Shown here piece by piece: positions 25,074-33,951 of a DNA stretch of 64,000 nucleotides; within the stretch, counting starts at the first letter, position 1; each line of letters begins with the position of its first letter. A program made the position numbers and the translations under genes. The notes beneath the pieces are model-generated. The model searched no databases. It was not told the DNA's origin and saw only the letters and a program-made list of their open reading frames with translations. Origin of the DNA: Alphaproteobacteria bacterium (GTDB taxonomy: Bacteria > Pseudomonadota > Alphaproteobacteria > Micropepsales > Micropepsaceae); the NCBI GenBank assembly GCA_016125165.1, contig WGMH01000007.1:153531-217530 (forward strand), given 5' to 3'.

Positions 25074-28000
25074 TCAGTAGTTCACGCCGATGCCGGACAG
25101 ACCATCCCAACCAAAGTAATAGTCGAAGAAGTTGCCAAACGTCGCGTTACCGGGGTTGAAGTCCCAGTACTGATAGGAACCGCCGTAGGCATACCCGAAT
25201 GAACCGATGAAGTGGTTGGCGATGACGTTGCCATAAACATAGTTGTACATCGTCGCGCCCGGGCCATGCGTGAAGCCACTGACACCGACGAAGTTGTCGG
25301 TGATGTAATTGTAAAGCGCGATCGTGTCAGCCTCTGCCGTTGCGCCACCATATGCCGACACATTGAGGTTGATGCCTGCATCGTAGTTGTTGTCGATGTT
25401 GGCGAACAACACATAGGTCGTCACGTTTGCCTTGGTGCAGCAACCCGCATCATAGGCCGACATTGAAACGTAAATGCCGGAGGCTCCGTTGTCGGTGATG
25501 TCGACGGGCGCGTAGTAGCCGTAGACAACGAGACGCTGAACCATGCTGGAAGCGGCCGAAACATAGCTGGTGGCATTGATGCCATTGGCCGTGTTGTTGG
25601 TGATTGTCGAGCCACCGACATACAGGAACTGCGACAGATAGCTCGCGTGTTCGACGTTGCTTTCGAGCGAAATGCCGTCGCCACCGTTGTGGCTGATGTC
25701 GGCGAGGTACACATTCAGGCCGGGCGCGGAGCCATGACCGGCTGTCGCGTAGATCGCGCCGGCATTTTTGGCATGCGAGTAAATGTAGATGCCGTCGCCA
25801 CCATTGTAGGATGCCTCAGAACCGAAGGCGAAGCTGACCGTCTGACGGACGATCGCGCAGCTGCCATAGAGGCCCTGCACCGTTTCGCAGCCATGCCCCG
25901 GTTCCGAGCTGCCATCATGGGCATAGCGCATGAAGGTCAGACCATTGCCGGTGTTGTGGTTGAAGTACGAACCCTGGATCGTGAAGTACTGTTCGGCGCG
26001 ACCCTGGATGCCCGTCGCCTCGACACTGGCGTAGAGACCAGTGGCGTTATAGTTGAACGTGCTGCCGTAGATGCCCACGATCTGAACCGCCAGGCCGAAG
26101 CTGAGCGGGCCGTAATTGTCGTATGCTATGAAGGCGGCGCCTGCTTCGACGTTGTGATCGAAGTTGGAGTACGCGATCGTCACATACTGGGCATTGAAGC
26201 TGTAGAAACCTTCGCTGTTTGCCGTGTTCACGAAGCCCGCGCGGCCATTGTAGTTGGACGTGGTGCCGAAGATCTGCGCGTGCTGGATGTGATACCCGAC
26301 ACCGTAGTCATGGGACTCCATCGTGATACCGTCGACGCCATTGTGCGACGTATCCGAGAAGATGACATAGAGATCGGAATACAGATTGGTCGTGTACACG
26401 TAGTTCCCGTCATAGGAGTACGCGTTGTTCGTTGTATTGACGTGGACGCCACTGCCGCCGTTGAAGGTGGCATTCAGATCGTAGAAGTAGATGAACTGAT
26501 TGACCTGACCGTTGTAACGCGACGTGGTCTGGAAATAGACACCGTCGCCAAGGTTGTCCGTGGCCGTCACGTCGTAGGCCAGAACGTTCTGCGTGACGTG
26601 GCTGAAGTAGTAGCTGCCGAGGCTGTAACCCGTGGTGTACCCGTAGGCGGTCACATTGCTGCTGATGCCGACAAGGTTGTACTTCGCGACATCTTCGTAC
26701 AGCGTGACGTTCTGTTCTGCGTTGCCGCCATAGTTGGCAGTTGCAACGAGACCGAGGCCCACGGCGTTGTAAATGAAGTAGTTGTACGCGTCGTAGACGT
26801 ACTGCGAGGCAAATCCAACGTTTTCACCTTCGGCAAGGAAAGCTTCGCCGATAAAGTTGTAAGCGAAGAGGTTACCTTCGGAGTCGATGGTCTGGTTTGT
26901 TGCGCCACCGTCGTAGGCGAACCCGCCAACCATCAGGCCGCCATAATTGGCGATAAACGCGTTGCCCACTGCAACGACTTCTGTCTGTGCCGTCGCATAT
27001 GGGCCCACGGCGAAGGCCCCGATGGCAGCACCACCGACATAGCCGGGACCGACATAGGCATACCCGTTTTCAACGAAGTTGCTGCCGACGAGGTAGACGT
27101 ATTGCGAGACAACGCTCGGATACAGCGCATCGCCGCCATAGGCGGTACCAGAAACCTGCAGGCCGCTGCCATAGGCGTTGTACCTGAATTCACTGTCGAT
27201 CGCCGCCACCAGCTGTTGCACGCTCGCGTAGTTGGCAAAGCTGTTGATCGTGGCGCCGCCCGCGGTGTTGTAGGAGACGTTGGAGTAGTAAAGGACTGTC
27301 TTCTGCAACGCGACAGAGCCGCTGTAAGCATCCGTGCTGATGTTGATGCCGTAGCCGCCGTTGTGCGTGAACGACGAACCGTAGTCGTACACGTACTGGT
27401 ACATGTAGCTGTAACCATACAGCTTGTTCTCGATGTGCAGACCGTCGCGACCGTTGTTGCTGAAGTCGTTGTACACCGAGAGAATTGACGGCGTGTAATA
27501 CGGACGGCCACCCTTGGTGTAGGACGCGCCATTGTAGTCCATCACATTATGGACATAGAGGCCGTCACGATAGTTGCCGTCGAATTCCGAGAAGAAGATG
27601 TTGAAGGTCGTGCGCGTGAAGGCGCAGCCGCCATAAAGACCCTGCACGTAGGTGCATGCATAGCCCGGGATGTAGAGACCGTCATGGGCATCCAAAAGGA
27701 TCGCCATGCCATCCAGGCCGTTGTTGTTGAAGTAGGAGCCTACGATCTGGAAGTGATTTTCCGCGCGGCCCTGCCAGCCAGCGGCCTCAACGTAGGTGGT
27801 CAGACCCGTGCGGTCGTTGTTGCTGAAGTCGCTGTAGAAGATATTCACGTTCTGGATTGCGGCGCCAAAGCTGTAAGGGCCGAAATACTGGTACGTGTTG
27901 AAGGTCGCGCCATCCAAACCGTTGTGATCGAACGTTGAGTTCTGGATCGTTACATACTGGATGTTCAGGCTGTAGAAGCCCACAGCCGACGCATCGCTGA

Positions 28001-31000
28001 CCAGGCCGCTGCCGCCATTGTAGTCGGCAGACGTATTGCCGATGGTGATGTTCGAGATCAGGTAGTTCGGACCCCGCGCATAGCTCGTCAGGTTGATGCC
28101 GTCGCCGCTGTTGTAGCTGGCGCGGCTGTCCACGACATAGAGATCGCTATACGCGAAGGTAAAGAGCGCGCCAGAATAGCCGTATTTGTAGGAATAGGCC
28201 GTCGTGCTCATCGCGACGCCGCTGGCGCCATTGTAGCTCGCGTCCACATCGAAGAGATAGTTGAACGCGTTTATCTGTGCGCCGTACTTCGCATAGACGT
28301 CAATATGAACGCCGTTGCCGGTGTTATCATTGAAGACGTCGTAGGCGACGATCGCGTTCTGCGAGACGTGCGAGTAATACGCGTAGTAGCCGAGTGCGTA
28401 GCCTTCGGCGTAGCTCTTGATGTAGAGGCCATCGCCACCATTGTTGCTGGCGCTCGAGTAGTAGATGTAAGCGTTCTGCTCGACTTGACCGGCATATTTC
28501 GCTTCCGCGGAAAGATAGATGCCGTTGTTTGCGTTTCCATCGAACGAACTGGACAGGATGTAAACATCCTGATGGGCAAAGCCGAGCCCGCTCGCATAGA
28601 CCGTGAAGCGCGCGCCGCCCATGCCATAGCCGTAGCCATTGAAGTTGACGGTGTCATTGACAAGCGCGACGTGCTGCTCAGCCGACGCGCCATAGGTGGC
28701 CGACAGGCTGGCCGATACGCCGTAGCCATCGTTGCCTATGATATTGCTGTTAAAGATGCCGAGATCCTGACGGGTCGCGGCATACTGTCCCTCGGCGGTC
28801 GCGCTGGCCGAAACACCGTGCCAGTAACCAAAGTTCATGGAGGAGTTAGAGATTGTGACGTACTGCGCGACCGAAGTCGGGATGCCGTAGAAGTAGTAAC
28901 CGGACCCATCATCATAAGCATAGGCGTTGACCCGGACACCGGACAGGTAATTGCCCCATGTATAGAGATCATTGATCGACACATGCTGCGTCGTGGTGCC
29001 GGCATATACCGCTGCCGCTTCCAGATACACACCGTTTCCATCATAGGACGGGCCGGCATAGACATTGTCCAGAACAACCGTCTGGTCGGCGACGCCGCCA
29101 TATATGGCACCGGCGAGGATGGAGATGTCATCGCCGTAGATTCCAAACACTGAGGTATCGTAGATGCCGATGCCCTGACTGACAGTACCTCCAAAGGCGA
29201 TGCCTTCCGCGGTGATGCCCGAGTAGCCGCCATCGACCGTGACGTTATTCATGATGACCGTCTGGTCAACCGTGGCGCCCGGTCCTAATGCGCGCGCCGA
29301 AATATCGATCGTGCGCGAGCCGTATGGGATCGTGTAGTAGTACGTGCCGTAGTAGCCGTAATACGCGTATGTATACGTGCTCCAGAACCCATGAACATCA
29401 ACATCATTCATCGACACCGATTGCTCAATGTGCCCGATGTTGGTGCCGCTATAAGCGTTGGCATGAATGGAGATGCCATTGTAAAGGGCGTTCGTCACCG
29501 ACACGTCGTACATATCGACAGTCTGGACGACCTGACCTCCAGAGGGGCCGACATTCGCGTATATGCCGATGGGCAGATAGCTGCCATCGACATGGACATT
29601 ATCGAGGACGACGTGCTGCGTTGCTGTGCCGTTATTCGACGCGACGGCACTGATCAGAACGCCTGAAGCGCTGATGTCGTAAATTTCCAGGTCCTGCAGC
29701 AACACATTTTGCGTAGCGCTGCCGCCATTGGCATAAAGGAATGCGCCCACGCCATACGTGGCATCGTAAAGGTACGTCGGATCCACGACCAGATTCTGGT
29801 GCAACACCGCGCCGCCCGAACTCGTGCCGGACATGACGGCCAGGAAGCCGCCGGCGCCGGAGATCGTGGAATCGTGAATGCCCAGATAGGCATTAAGAAC
29901 CGAGGCCGCGGACGCATTTGACTGCACATCGACGCCATCATCGCCCGTGTTGGCGATTGTCGAGTTGTTCAGGGAGATATTGAGGCCAACCGTGCCACCC
30001 GCGCTGGAATCGATCTCGGCATGGATGCCGTCGACCGCCACATTGCCGATGTAGCTATCCGTGATCAGCACCGACCCGTTGCCGGAGTCCTGAACAAGAT
30101 AGATGCCGTAGTTGCCACCGGCCGAACCATCGATGTTCACATTGCTGATGACAACGTCATCCACATTGTGGCCATAGATCGCCACATCGAAGGGGCCTTC
30201 GATGTTCACACCAAAAAGATTGGTGTTGGAATCGAGCGTAATGACCGGACCGGGCGCAGAGCTATAGAGCGTCGGCGTACCCGAGCCTGGCGCAAACGTA
30301 TGCGTGAAGGTCTTCGTCGAGGTTGTGCCACGAACCGTGAAGGTCTGACCGCCGGCCACAACTGTGTCACCGGACAGAATCGTTGCACCTTCCGTGTCGA
30401 CTGAACCATCGAAATCGGTGACGACTACAAACTGGTTGTGCGAACCGCGATCCTGAACAGCGTCCTTGAACGTCGTGGGATCGGCATAGGAGCCACTGCC
30501 CGCGCTGTTATCGACATAATACAGCGTGTTGGTGGGCTCGGAGGTAATCGTGCCGTTATAGATGATGACCGGTTCGGGCTTGTTGTATTCCCAGTTGGTC
30601 AGCACGTTGTCCTGCCGGCGGCGCGGATCGACCATGCGGCGATCCAGCTCGTCGAGCGTCTGACCGCCTTCGCCAAATGTCGGACCCAGCGGAATGCGCA
30701 GCGACGCACCAATGAAATTTGTGGTGCCACGCACATCATCATGCGCAACTTCGCCGTTGAACGTCAGGCGCGACTGGCTGCCCAGCATGTCAAGGTCGAA
30801 GACGTTGACTTCCGCGCGCGCCTTCCAGCCTTCGATTTTTTCGAGACGGTCGGAGAACACCACGCCCGAAGACGTGTTCGTGAAATGATCAGGCTTGAAG
30901 GAGAAGCCGCCCGCAAACACGCGCACATCCGTCGTGTCCGTGTGGAATACGCGATAACCGATTTCGCCGTCGAAACCGGAATAGGCGGATTCCTGCGCCT

Positions 31001-31520
31001 GCATGATCGCGATGGAAGTGCCCGAGATGTAGAGGGCGTAAGAGCCCTTCACTGCCTGCGGATCGCTGTCGGCGAGATAACCGTTCAGCCGGATATCCCA
31101 ATCTTCACTCATCGCTTCGATGCCGGCAGACCACTGGTTGAACGTGTTGCCGCCGTCGGTCTGAGTTGAGTCGAAGCCGCCGGAAATACCGAGGATCCAT
31201 TCGTTGTTGATCTTGGTGCGATAGCCGACACCGAGGTTCAGCAGCGTGTCCTGATGCTTCGCGGTTCCCATTCCGAGGTTCACGAACAGCAAGCTGTCCA
31301 TGTCCTGCCAGACGGGCGCGAACAGATCGATCTTGCCTTGCGCCGTATCCTTACCGGCTCCACCGCCGATTTGCGCCCAGGGAATCCACTTCGGCGCTTC
31401 CGCAGGTGCTTCAGACTGCGCCGACGCAGCGCCAGACGCCGCAACAGCGGCGATACCGGCAGCACCGGCCAACAGCTTCTTCTTCAGTTGCAGCTGGCGC
31501 ACAGAAATGGATTCGCGCAT
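25074..31520 (-). CDS. giant inverse-autotransporter-like protein with tyrosine-rich beta-helix
   Basis: A 2148-residue predicted surface protein. Residues 1-34 are a signal peptide with an extended N-region (cut near ASGAASA|Q). Residues about 45-310 resemble the inverse autotransporter (intimin/invasin) barrel: KIDLFAPVWQDMDSLLFVNLG, LLNLGVGYRTKINNEWILG, and a closing segment with RMVDPRRRQDNVL. Residues about 334-440 look like a cap (LYYVDNSAGSGSYADPTTF). From about 484 to the C-terminus I count roughly 48 right-handed beta-helix rungs of mostly 29-35 residues with the motif S-x-F-x-x-N-x-G-x-D-G, rich in Tyr, Asn, Gly and poor in Lys and Arg. There is no C-terminal barrel. GGGGGGA precedes ATG 31520. 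Inferred role: adhesin or surface layer. Confidence 0.85.
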   Translation of the reverse strand: MRESISVRQLQLKKKLLAGAAGIAAVAASGAASAQSEAPAEAPKWIPWAQIGGGAGKDTAQGKIDLFAPVWQDMDSLLFVNLGMGTAKHQDTLLNLGVGYRTKINNEWILGISGGFDSTQTDGGNTFNQWSAGIEAMSEDWDIRLNGYLADSDPQAVKGSYALYISGTSIAIMQAQESAYSGFDGEIGYRVFHTDTTDVRVFAGGFSFKPDHFTNTSSGVVFSDRLEKIEGWKARAEVNVFDLDMLGSQSRLTFNGEVAHDDVRGTTNFIGASLRIPLGPTFGEGGQTLDELDRRMVDPRRRQDNVLTNWEYNKPEPVIIYNGTITSEPTNTLYYVDNSAGSGSYADPTTFKDAVQDRGSHNQFVVVTDFDGSVDTEGATILSGDTVVAGGQTFTVRGTTSTKTFTHTFAPGSGTPTLYSSAPGPVITLDSNTNLFGVNIEGPFDVAIYGHNVDDVVISNVNIDGSAGGNYGIYLVQDSGNGSVLITDSYIGNVAVDGIHAEIDSSAGGTVGLNISLNNSTIANTGDDGVDVQSNASAASVLNAYLGIHDSTISGAGGFLAVMSGTSSGGAVLHQNLVVDPTYLYDATYGVGAFLYANGGSATQNVLLQDLEIYDISASGVLISAVASNNGTATQHVVLDNVHVDGSYLPIGIYANVGPSGGQVVQTVDMYDVSVTNALYNGISIHANAYSGTNIGHIEQSVSMNDVDVHGFWSTYTYAYYGYYGTYYYTIPYGSRTIDISARALGPGATVDQTVIMNNVTVDGGYSGITAEGIAFGGTVSQGIGIYDTSVFGIYGDDISILAGAIYGGVADQTVVLDNVYAGPSYDGNGVYLEAAAVYAGTTTQHVSINDLYTWGNYLSGVRVNAYAYDDGSGYYFYGIPTSVAQYVTISNSSMNFGYWHGVSASATAEGQYAATRQDLGIFNSNIIGNDGYGVSASLSATYGASAEQHVALVNDTVNFNGYGYGMGGARFTVYASGLGFAHQDVYILSSSFDGNANNGIYLSAEAKYAGQVEQNAYIYYSSASNNGGDGLYIKSYAEGYALGYYAYYSHVSQNAIVAYDVFNDNTGNGVHIDVYAKYGAQINAFNYLFDVDASYNGASGVAMSTTAYSYKYGYSGALFTFAYSDLYVVDSRASYNSGDGINLTSYARGPNYLISNITIGNTSADYNGGSGLVSDASAVGFYSLNIQYVTIQNSTFDHNGLDGATFNTYQYFGPYSFGAAIQNVNIFYSDFSNNDRTGLTTYVEAAGWQGRAENHFQIVGSYFNNNGLDGMAILLDAHDGLYIPGYACTYVQGLYGGCAFTRTTFNIFFSEFDGNYRDGLYVHNVMDYNGASYTKGGRPYYTPSILSVYNDFSNNGRDGLHIENKLYGYSYMYQYVYDYGSSFTHNGGYGINISTDAYSGSVALQKTVLYYSNVSYNTAGGATINSFANYASVQQLVAAIDSEFRYNAYGSGLQVSGTAYGGDALYPSVVSQYVYLVGSNFVENGYAYVGPGYVGGAAIGAFAVGPYATAQTEVVAVGNAFIANYGGLMVGGFAYDGGATNQTIDSEGNLFAYNFIGEAFLAEGENVGFASQYVYDAYNYFIYNAVGLGLVATANYGGNAEQNVTLYEDVAKYNLVGISSNVTAYGYTTGYSLGSYYFSHVTQNVLAYDVTATDNLGDGVYFQTTSRYNGQVNQFIYFYDLNATFNGGSGVHVNTTNNAYSYDGNYVYTTNLYSDLYVIFSDTSHNGVDGITMESHDYGVGYHIQHAQIFGTTSNYNGRAGFVNTANSEGFYSFNAQYVTIAYSNFDHNVEAGAAFIAYDNYGPLSFGLAVQIVGIYGSTFNYNATGLYASVEATGIQGRAEQYFTIQGSYFNHNTGNGLTFMRYAHDGSSEPGHGCETVQGLYGSCAIVRQTVSFAFGSEASYNGGDGIYIYSHAKNAGAIYATAGHGSAPGLNVYLADISHNGGDGISLESNVEHASYLSQFLYVGGSTITNNTANGINATSYVSAASSMVQRLVVYGYYAPVDITDNGASGIYVSMSAYDAGCCTKANVTTYVLFANIDNNYDAGINLNVSAYGGATAEADTIALYNYITDNFVGVSGFTHGPGATMYNYVYGNVIANHFIGSFGYAYGGSYQYWDFNPGNATFGNFFDYYFGWDGLSGIGVNY
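25533..26798 (-). repeat. duplicated beta-helix block, copy B (residues 1575-1996)
   Basis: Second copy of the 12-rung block, diverged in sequence but matching copy A in total length (422 residues) and in the position of its long loops. The 48-residue rung with a Cys pair and VQGLYGSCA matches the equivalent rung in copy A. The DNA copies are too diverged for ready recombination. Confidence 0.85.
27300..28565 (-). repeat. duplicated beta-helix block, copy A (residues 986-1407)
   Basis: Twelve consecutive rungs whose lengths by hand count are 31, 39, 31, 39, 32, 32, 35, 32, 48, 41, 31 and 31 residues. Copy B has 30, 41, 31, 39, 32, 32, 35, 31, 48, 41, 31 and 31. Shared anchors include SHVSQN/SHVTQN, AQINAF/QVNQF, DHN and VQGLYGGCA/VQGLYGSCA. 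The copies are about 589 residues apart. Confidence 0.85.
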
Positions 31521-31780
31521 GCGATCCCCCCAAGAGAATGTTCAAACAGGAATGGCCGCCATGCGGGCAGCCAACCTTACCAGCTCGGATAGTTGACCAA
31601 CGGCGCGCGAGTCGCAACTGGTGAATCGCCCAAAATGCGCCGATTACCCAAGGTTTTTTGCCTCGGCGGGGGCTGGTGACTTTTCGGCAACATTTGGCGT
31701 AGCCTTGCCCCAAGGCCGATCCGAGGGCGAACGAACGCCGCCCCTCACAGGGCCTTAGACGTTAACCCTATTTGTCCAGC
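31521..31780. other. intergenic region upstream of the giant gene
   Basis: The 260 nt between the IalB-like stop and the giant gene start. On the minus strand a possible promoter is TTGCGA with AACTAT 17 nt later, ending about 75 nt before the start; both hexamers are poor matches. I see no terminator or operator palindrome. Confidence 0.3.
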
Positions 31781-32545
31781 CTACCCGTGCGATTCGGCGC
31801 GCCGCATCGCGGTAACGGCGGGTGAAAATCCAGCCATCGCCAGCCGAAGACCCGCTGGTTTTCCGGCCTGTCCGACCGGCAAAATGAGTTCAGCCTGGCG
31901 AGCCGAAAGCAGGGCCGCCTGCGCCTTGTCGCCAAACTCCGCGATGGCAACGCACCCACCCTGCTTGCCGCAGCCGACAACCGGTATTTTTACAGAACCC
32001 TGGCCCAGCTTGAGGACAAGGCTGTCACCCTTTTTCCCGATCGGGATCATGGTCCGGACGATCACGCCGAGATTCTGCTTGTCCCCAATCAGGCGGAAGC
32101 TGACTGCCAGAATGGCCTGTTTGGGATTCTTGCGACCGTGAAAGACCTGCGTGATGCGGCAGCGGCCGAGGGAAATCGGTTTGGCGTCTGCGGCCGGGCT
32201 CTGGGCCACCTGCGTGTTCGGCGATGCAGGTGTCGTTGTGGAATCGGGCGATTCCGCAGCGGGTTGATCGGCGACATGTCCATCGGGGCCCAGCGAAAGG
32301 GGCATCGGCGCTTCGCTCTTGGGCTGCTGTGGCTTCGCCTGCGGGCCGCCGACCTGTTGGTTATCGGCCAGGCAGACCAGCTCCCAGGTGCCAAGTTTGC
32401 GTTGGCCCACAAAGCCCGACTTCACCTCTTCGGCTGCCTTCAGCAGATTCTGCCGGGGTGTGGGATGGGGGTTCATTCGCGCGACGACAAAGAGAATGCC
32501 CAGGAATGCAATGGCGAGAACCACGCCCACAACCGTCGTCTTCAT
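31781..32545 (-). CDS. invasion-associated locus B (IalB)-like membrane-anchored protein
   Basis: A 254-residue envelope protein. Residues 4-23 are one hydrophobic helix (VVGVVLAIAFLGILFVVARM), a signal anchor or uncleaved signal. IalB-family segments are LGTWELVCL, RCRITQVF, SFRLIGDKQNLGVIV, VVGCGKQGGCVA and GLRLAMAGFSPAVTAM; the cysteines could form two disulfides. Between residues about 62 and 126 a Pro/Gln/Ala/Ser-rich insertion separates the first two segments. ATG 32545 was chosen because it starts the hydrophobic helix. In Bartonella the family is linked to host-cell invasion, but it is widespread in free-living alphaproteobacteria. Confidence 0.78.
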   Translation of the reverse strand: MKTTVVGVVLAIAFLGILFVVARMNPHPTPRQNLLKAAEEVKSGFVGQRKLGTWELVCLADNQQVGGPQAKPQQPKSEAPMPLSLGPDGHVADQPAAESPDSTTTPASPNTQVAQSPAADAKPISLGRCRITQVFHGRKNPKQAILAVSFRLIGDKQNLGVIVRTMIPIGKKGDSLVLKLGQGSVKIPVVGCGKQGGCVAIAEFGDKAQAALLSARQAELILPVGQAGKPAGLRLAMAGFSPAVTAMRRAESHG

Positions 32546-32638
32546 GAACCCCGCGCTCCCATGCGCCGCTCTGCCCGGGACGGCATTAGACCGGCGCGCA
32601 CCACCATTCAAGAAGGCGCGACCCCACTTTGCGCGGCT

Positions 32639-33172
32639 TTAATGTGAATCTGGCTTCTTGGGCGGCGCAGCGCGCGGACCAATACGGGCTACAACATCCT
32701 TGGCATCCAGCGCACGTGGTTCCGACTTTGCCTGCTCATCTGTGAGCATCACGATCTCGGCATAGGCTTCGAACCGGGTCACCGAATGCTCTTCGCGGTC
32801 ATCGAAGGGCCAGCTATGCCAATACCAGCCGTAGCCATGCCAGCCGGGCCAGCCGTCGAAGGCGGAATAGTAGGTCGTGTTGGCCTTCGTATCGCGCGTA
32901 TCGAAGACGAAGTGGCTGAAACCTGAGGCCAATGTGACCTCGGCCGAGCGCAACAGAAGATAGTCCTCAACAGTCTGCCGCCGGGTGCTGATACCGCCCG
33001 CATAAGTGACCCGGTAGCGGTTATCGCCCAGCCGCTCATCGGTATAGCCGATGGCATGCTGCTTGGGGCCATAATAGGGTGGACCCGATGCGCAGCCCGT
33101 CAAAAACGCGGCGAGCATCGCCACCGTAAACAGAGAATATCTCTTTCTTACAATATCTTGAACACTGTTCAT
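32639..33172 (-). CDS. CC0125/CC1285-family-like lipoprotein
   Basis: A 177-residue predicted lipoprotein. The signal ends in the lipobox LTGC with Cys27. The mature part has the family segment AIGYTDERLGDNRYRVTYAG, followed by TVEDYLLLRSAEVTLASGFS and VFDTRD, as in the Caulobacter-type lipoproteins. The middle is rich in Trp/Tyr/Gly/His (WPGWHGYGWYWHSWP). ATG 33172 has a GGAG 6 nt upstream. The function is unknown. Divergent from the TetR gene with about 130 nt between starts. Confidence 0.78.
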   Translation of the reverse strand: MNSVQDIVRKRYSLFTVAMLAAFLTGCASGPPYYGPKQHAIGYTDERLGDNRYRVTYAGGISTRRQTVEDYLLLRSAEVTLASGFSHFVFDTRDTKANTTYYSAFDGWPGWHGYGWYWHSWPFDDREEHSVTRFEAYAEIVMLTDEQAKSEPRALDAKDVVARIGPRAAPPKKPDSH

Positions 33173-33269
33173 CATTCGCTCCGCGGTCAGCGCCCTTTTA
33201 AGTCTATCACGCCAACGCATCGCGAAGATGAGCGATCCATTACGCTTGCCTTGTGGGCAGGGTAGATAT

Positions 33270-33293
33270 ATAAATAACCAGTCAGTTATTTAT
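33270..33293. promoter_or_regulatory. perfect operator palindrome upstream of tetR-type gene
   Basis: ATAAATAAC-CAGTCA-GTTATTTAT has perfect 9-bp arms and a 6-nt spacer. It ends 10 nt before ATG 33304, covering the ribosome-binding region and probably the promoter. Typical size and placement for autorepression by a TetR-family protein. Confidence 0.75.
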
Positions 33294-33303
33294 TTGACCC
33301 CAA

Positions 33304-33951
33304 ATGACCTCACTCAAAAGTTCCGCAAGATGGCGCCGCCGCAAGGCTGCCCGGCCCCAGGAGATCCAGGAGGCTGCGCTGGTCGTGTTTGCCGAGAAGG
33401 GATTTGCCGCGACGCGCATGGAAGACATCGCGGCGCAGGCCGGCGTGACCAAAGGCACCATCTATCTCTACTTCCAGAGCAAGGAGGCGGTGTTCAAATC
33501 CCTGCTGCAGGAATCGGTGGGCCGCACCATCGATGGCGTCGCCGAACTTGCATCCAGCTATACCGGCTCGGCAGCTGATCTTCTGCGAGCCATCCTGTCG
33601 GCCATCGGCACCTTCATGAGGACATCCGACCGTGTCGTCTTGCTGAAAGTATTGCTGGCGGAAAGCGGCAACTTCCCCGACCTCATCACCTTCTATCGGC
33701 GCGAACTGATTGATCGCGGCCTGGCGCTGCTCGCTGGCGTAGTGGCGCGCGGAATCGCCCGCGGAGAATTCCGCGACATGATTCCGGATCACGCCGCCCG
33801 GCTCTGTATCGCGCCAATCCTGCTTTCCGGAATCTGGCGCACGGTATTCGGGCGGCTCGACAAGGAGCCCTTCGATTACGCCGGGTTCCTCGAAACCCAT
33901 ATTGACACGCTGCTGCGCGGACTGGCGGCAGAGAAAGGCGCAGGCGCATGA
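33304..33951 (+). CDS. TetR/AcrR-family transcriptional regulator
   Basis: A 215-residue repressor. The N-terminal HTH runs from RPQEIQEAALVVFAEKGFAA through MEDIAAQAGVTKGTIYLYF; the C-terminal ligand domain is all helical and resembles the AefR/TetR_C_11 type. It is first in a four-gene set with an ABC exporter, each junction overlapping by 4 nt, and has a perfect palindrome at its own start. The simplest model is repression of the exporter until a toxic ligand binds. Confidence 0.92.
   Translation: MTSLKSSARWRRRKAARPQEIQEAALVVFAEKGFAATRMEDIAAQAGVTKGTIYLYFQSKEAVFKSLLQESVGRTIDGVAELASSYTGSAADLLRAILSAIGTFMRTSDRVVLLKVLLAESGNFPDLITFYRRELIDRGLALLAGVVARGIARGEFRDMIPDHAARLCIAPILLSGIWRTVFGRLDKEPFDYAGFLETHIDTLLRGLAAEKGAGA

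Noticed and set aside
25647..27488. A 613-codon plus-strand open frame opposite the giant gene
   Set aside because: It is the antisense of repeat DNA rich in Tyr/Asn/Gly codons, which lack stops on the other strand; no start site, no domain and very biased His/Val/Asp content.
25074..31520. Repeated DNA that could suggest a CRISPR or tandem repeat array
   Set aside because: The repeats are degenerate, in frame and about 87-144 nt long, and encode beta-helix rungs. There are no identical spaced repeats.
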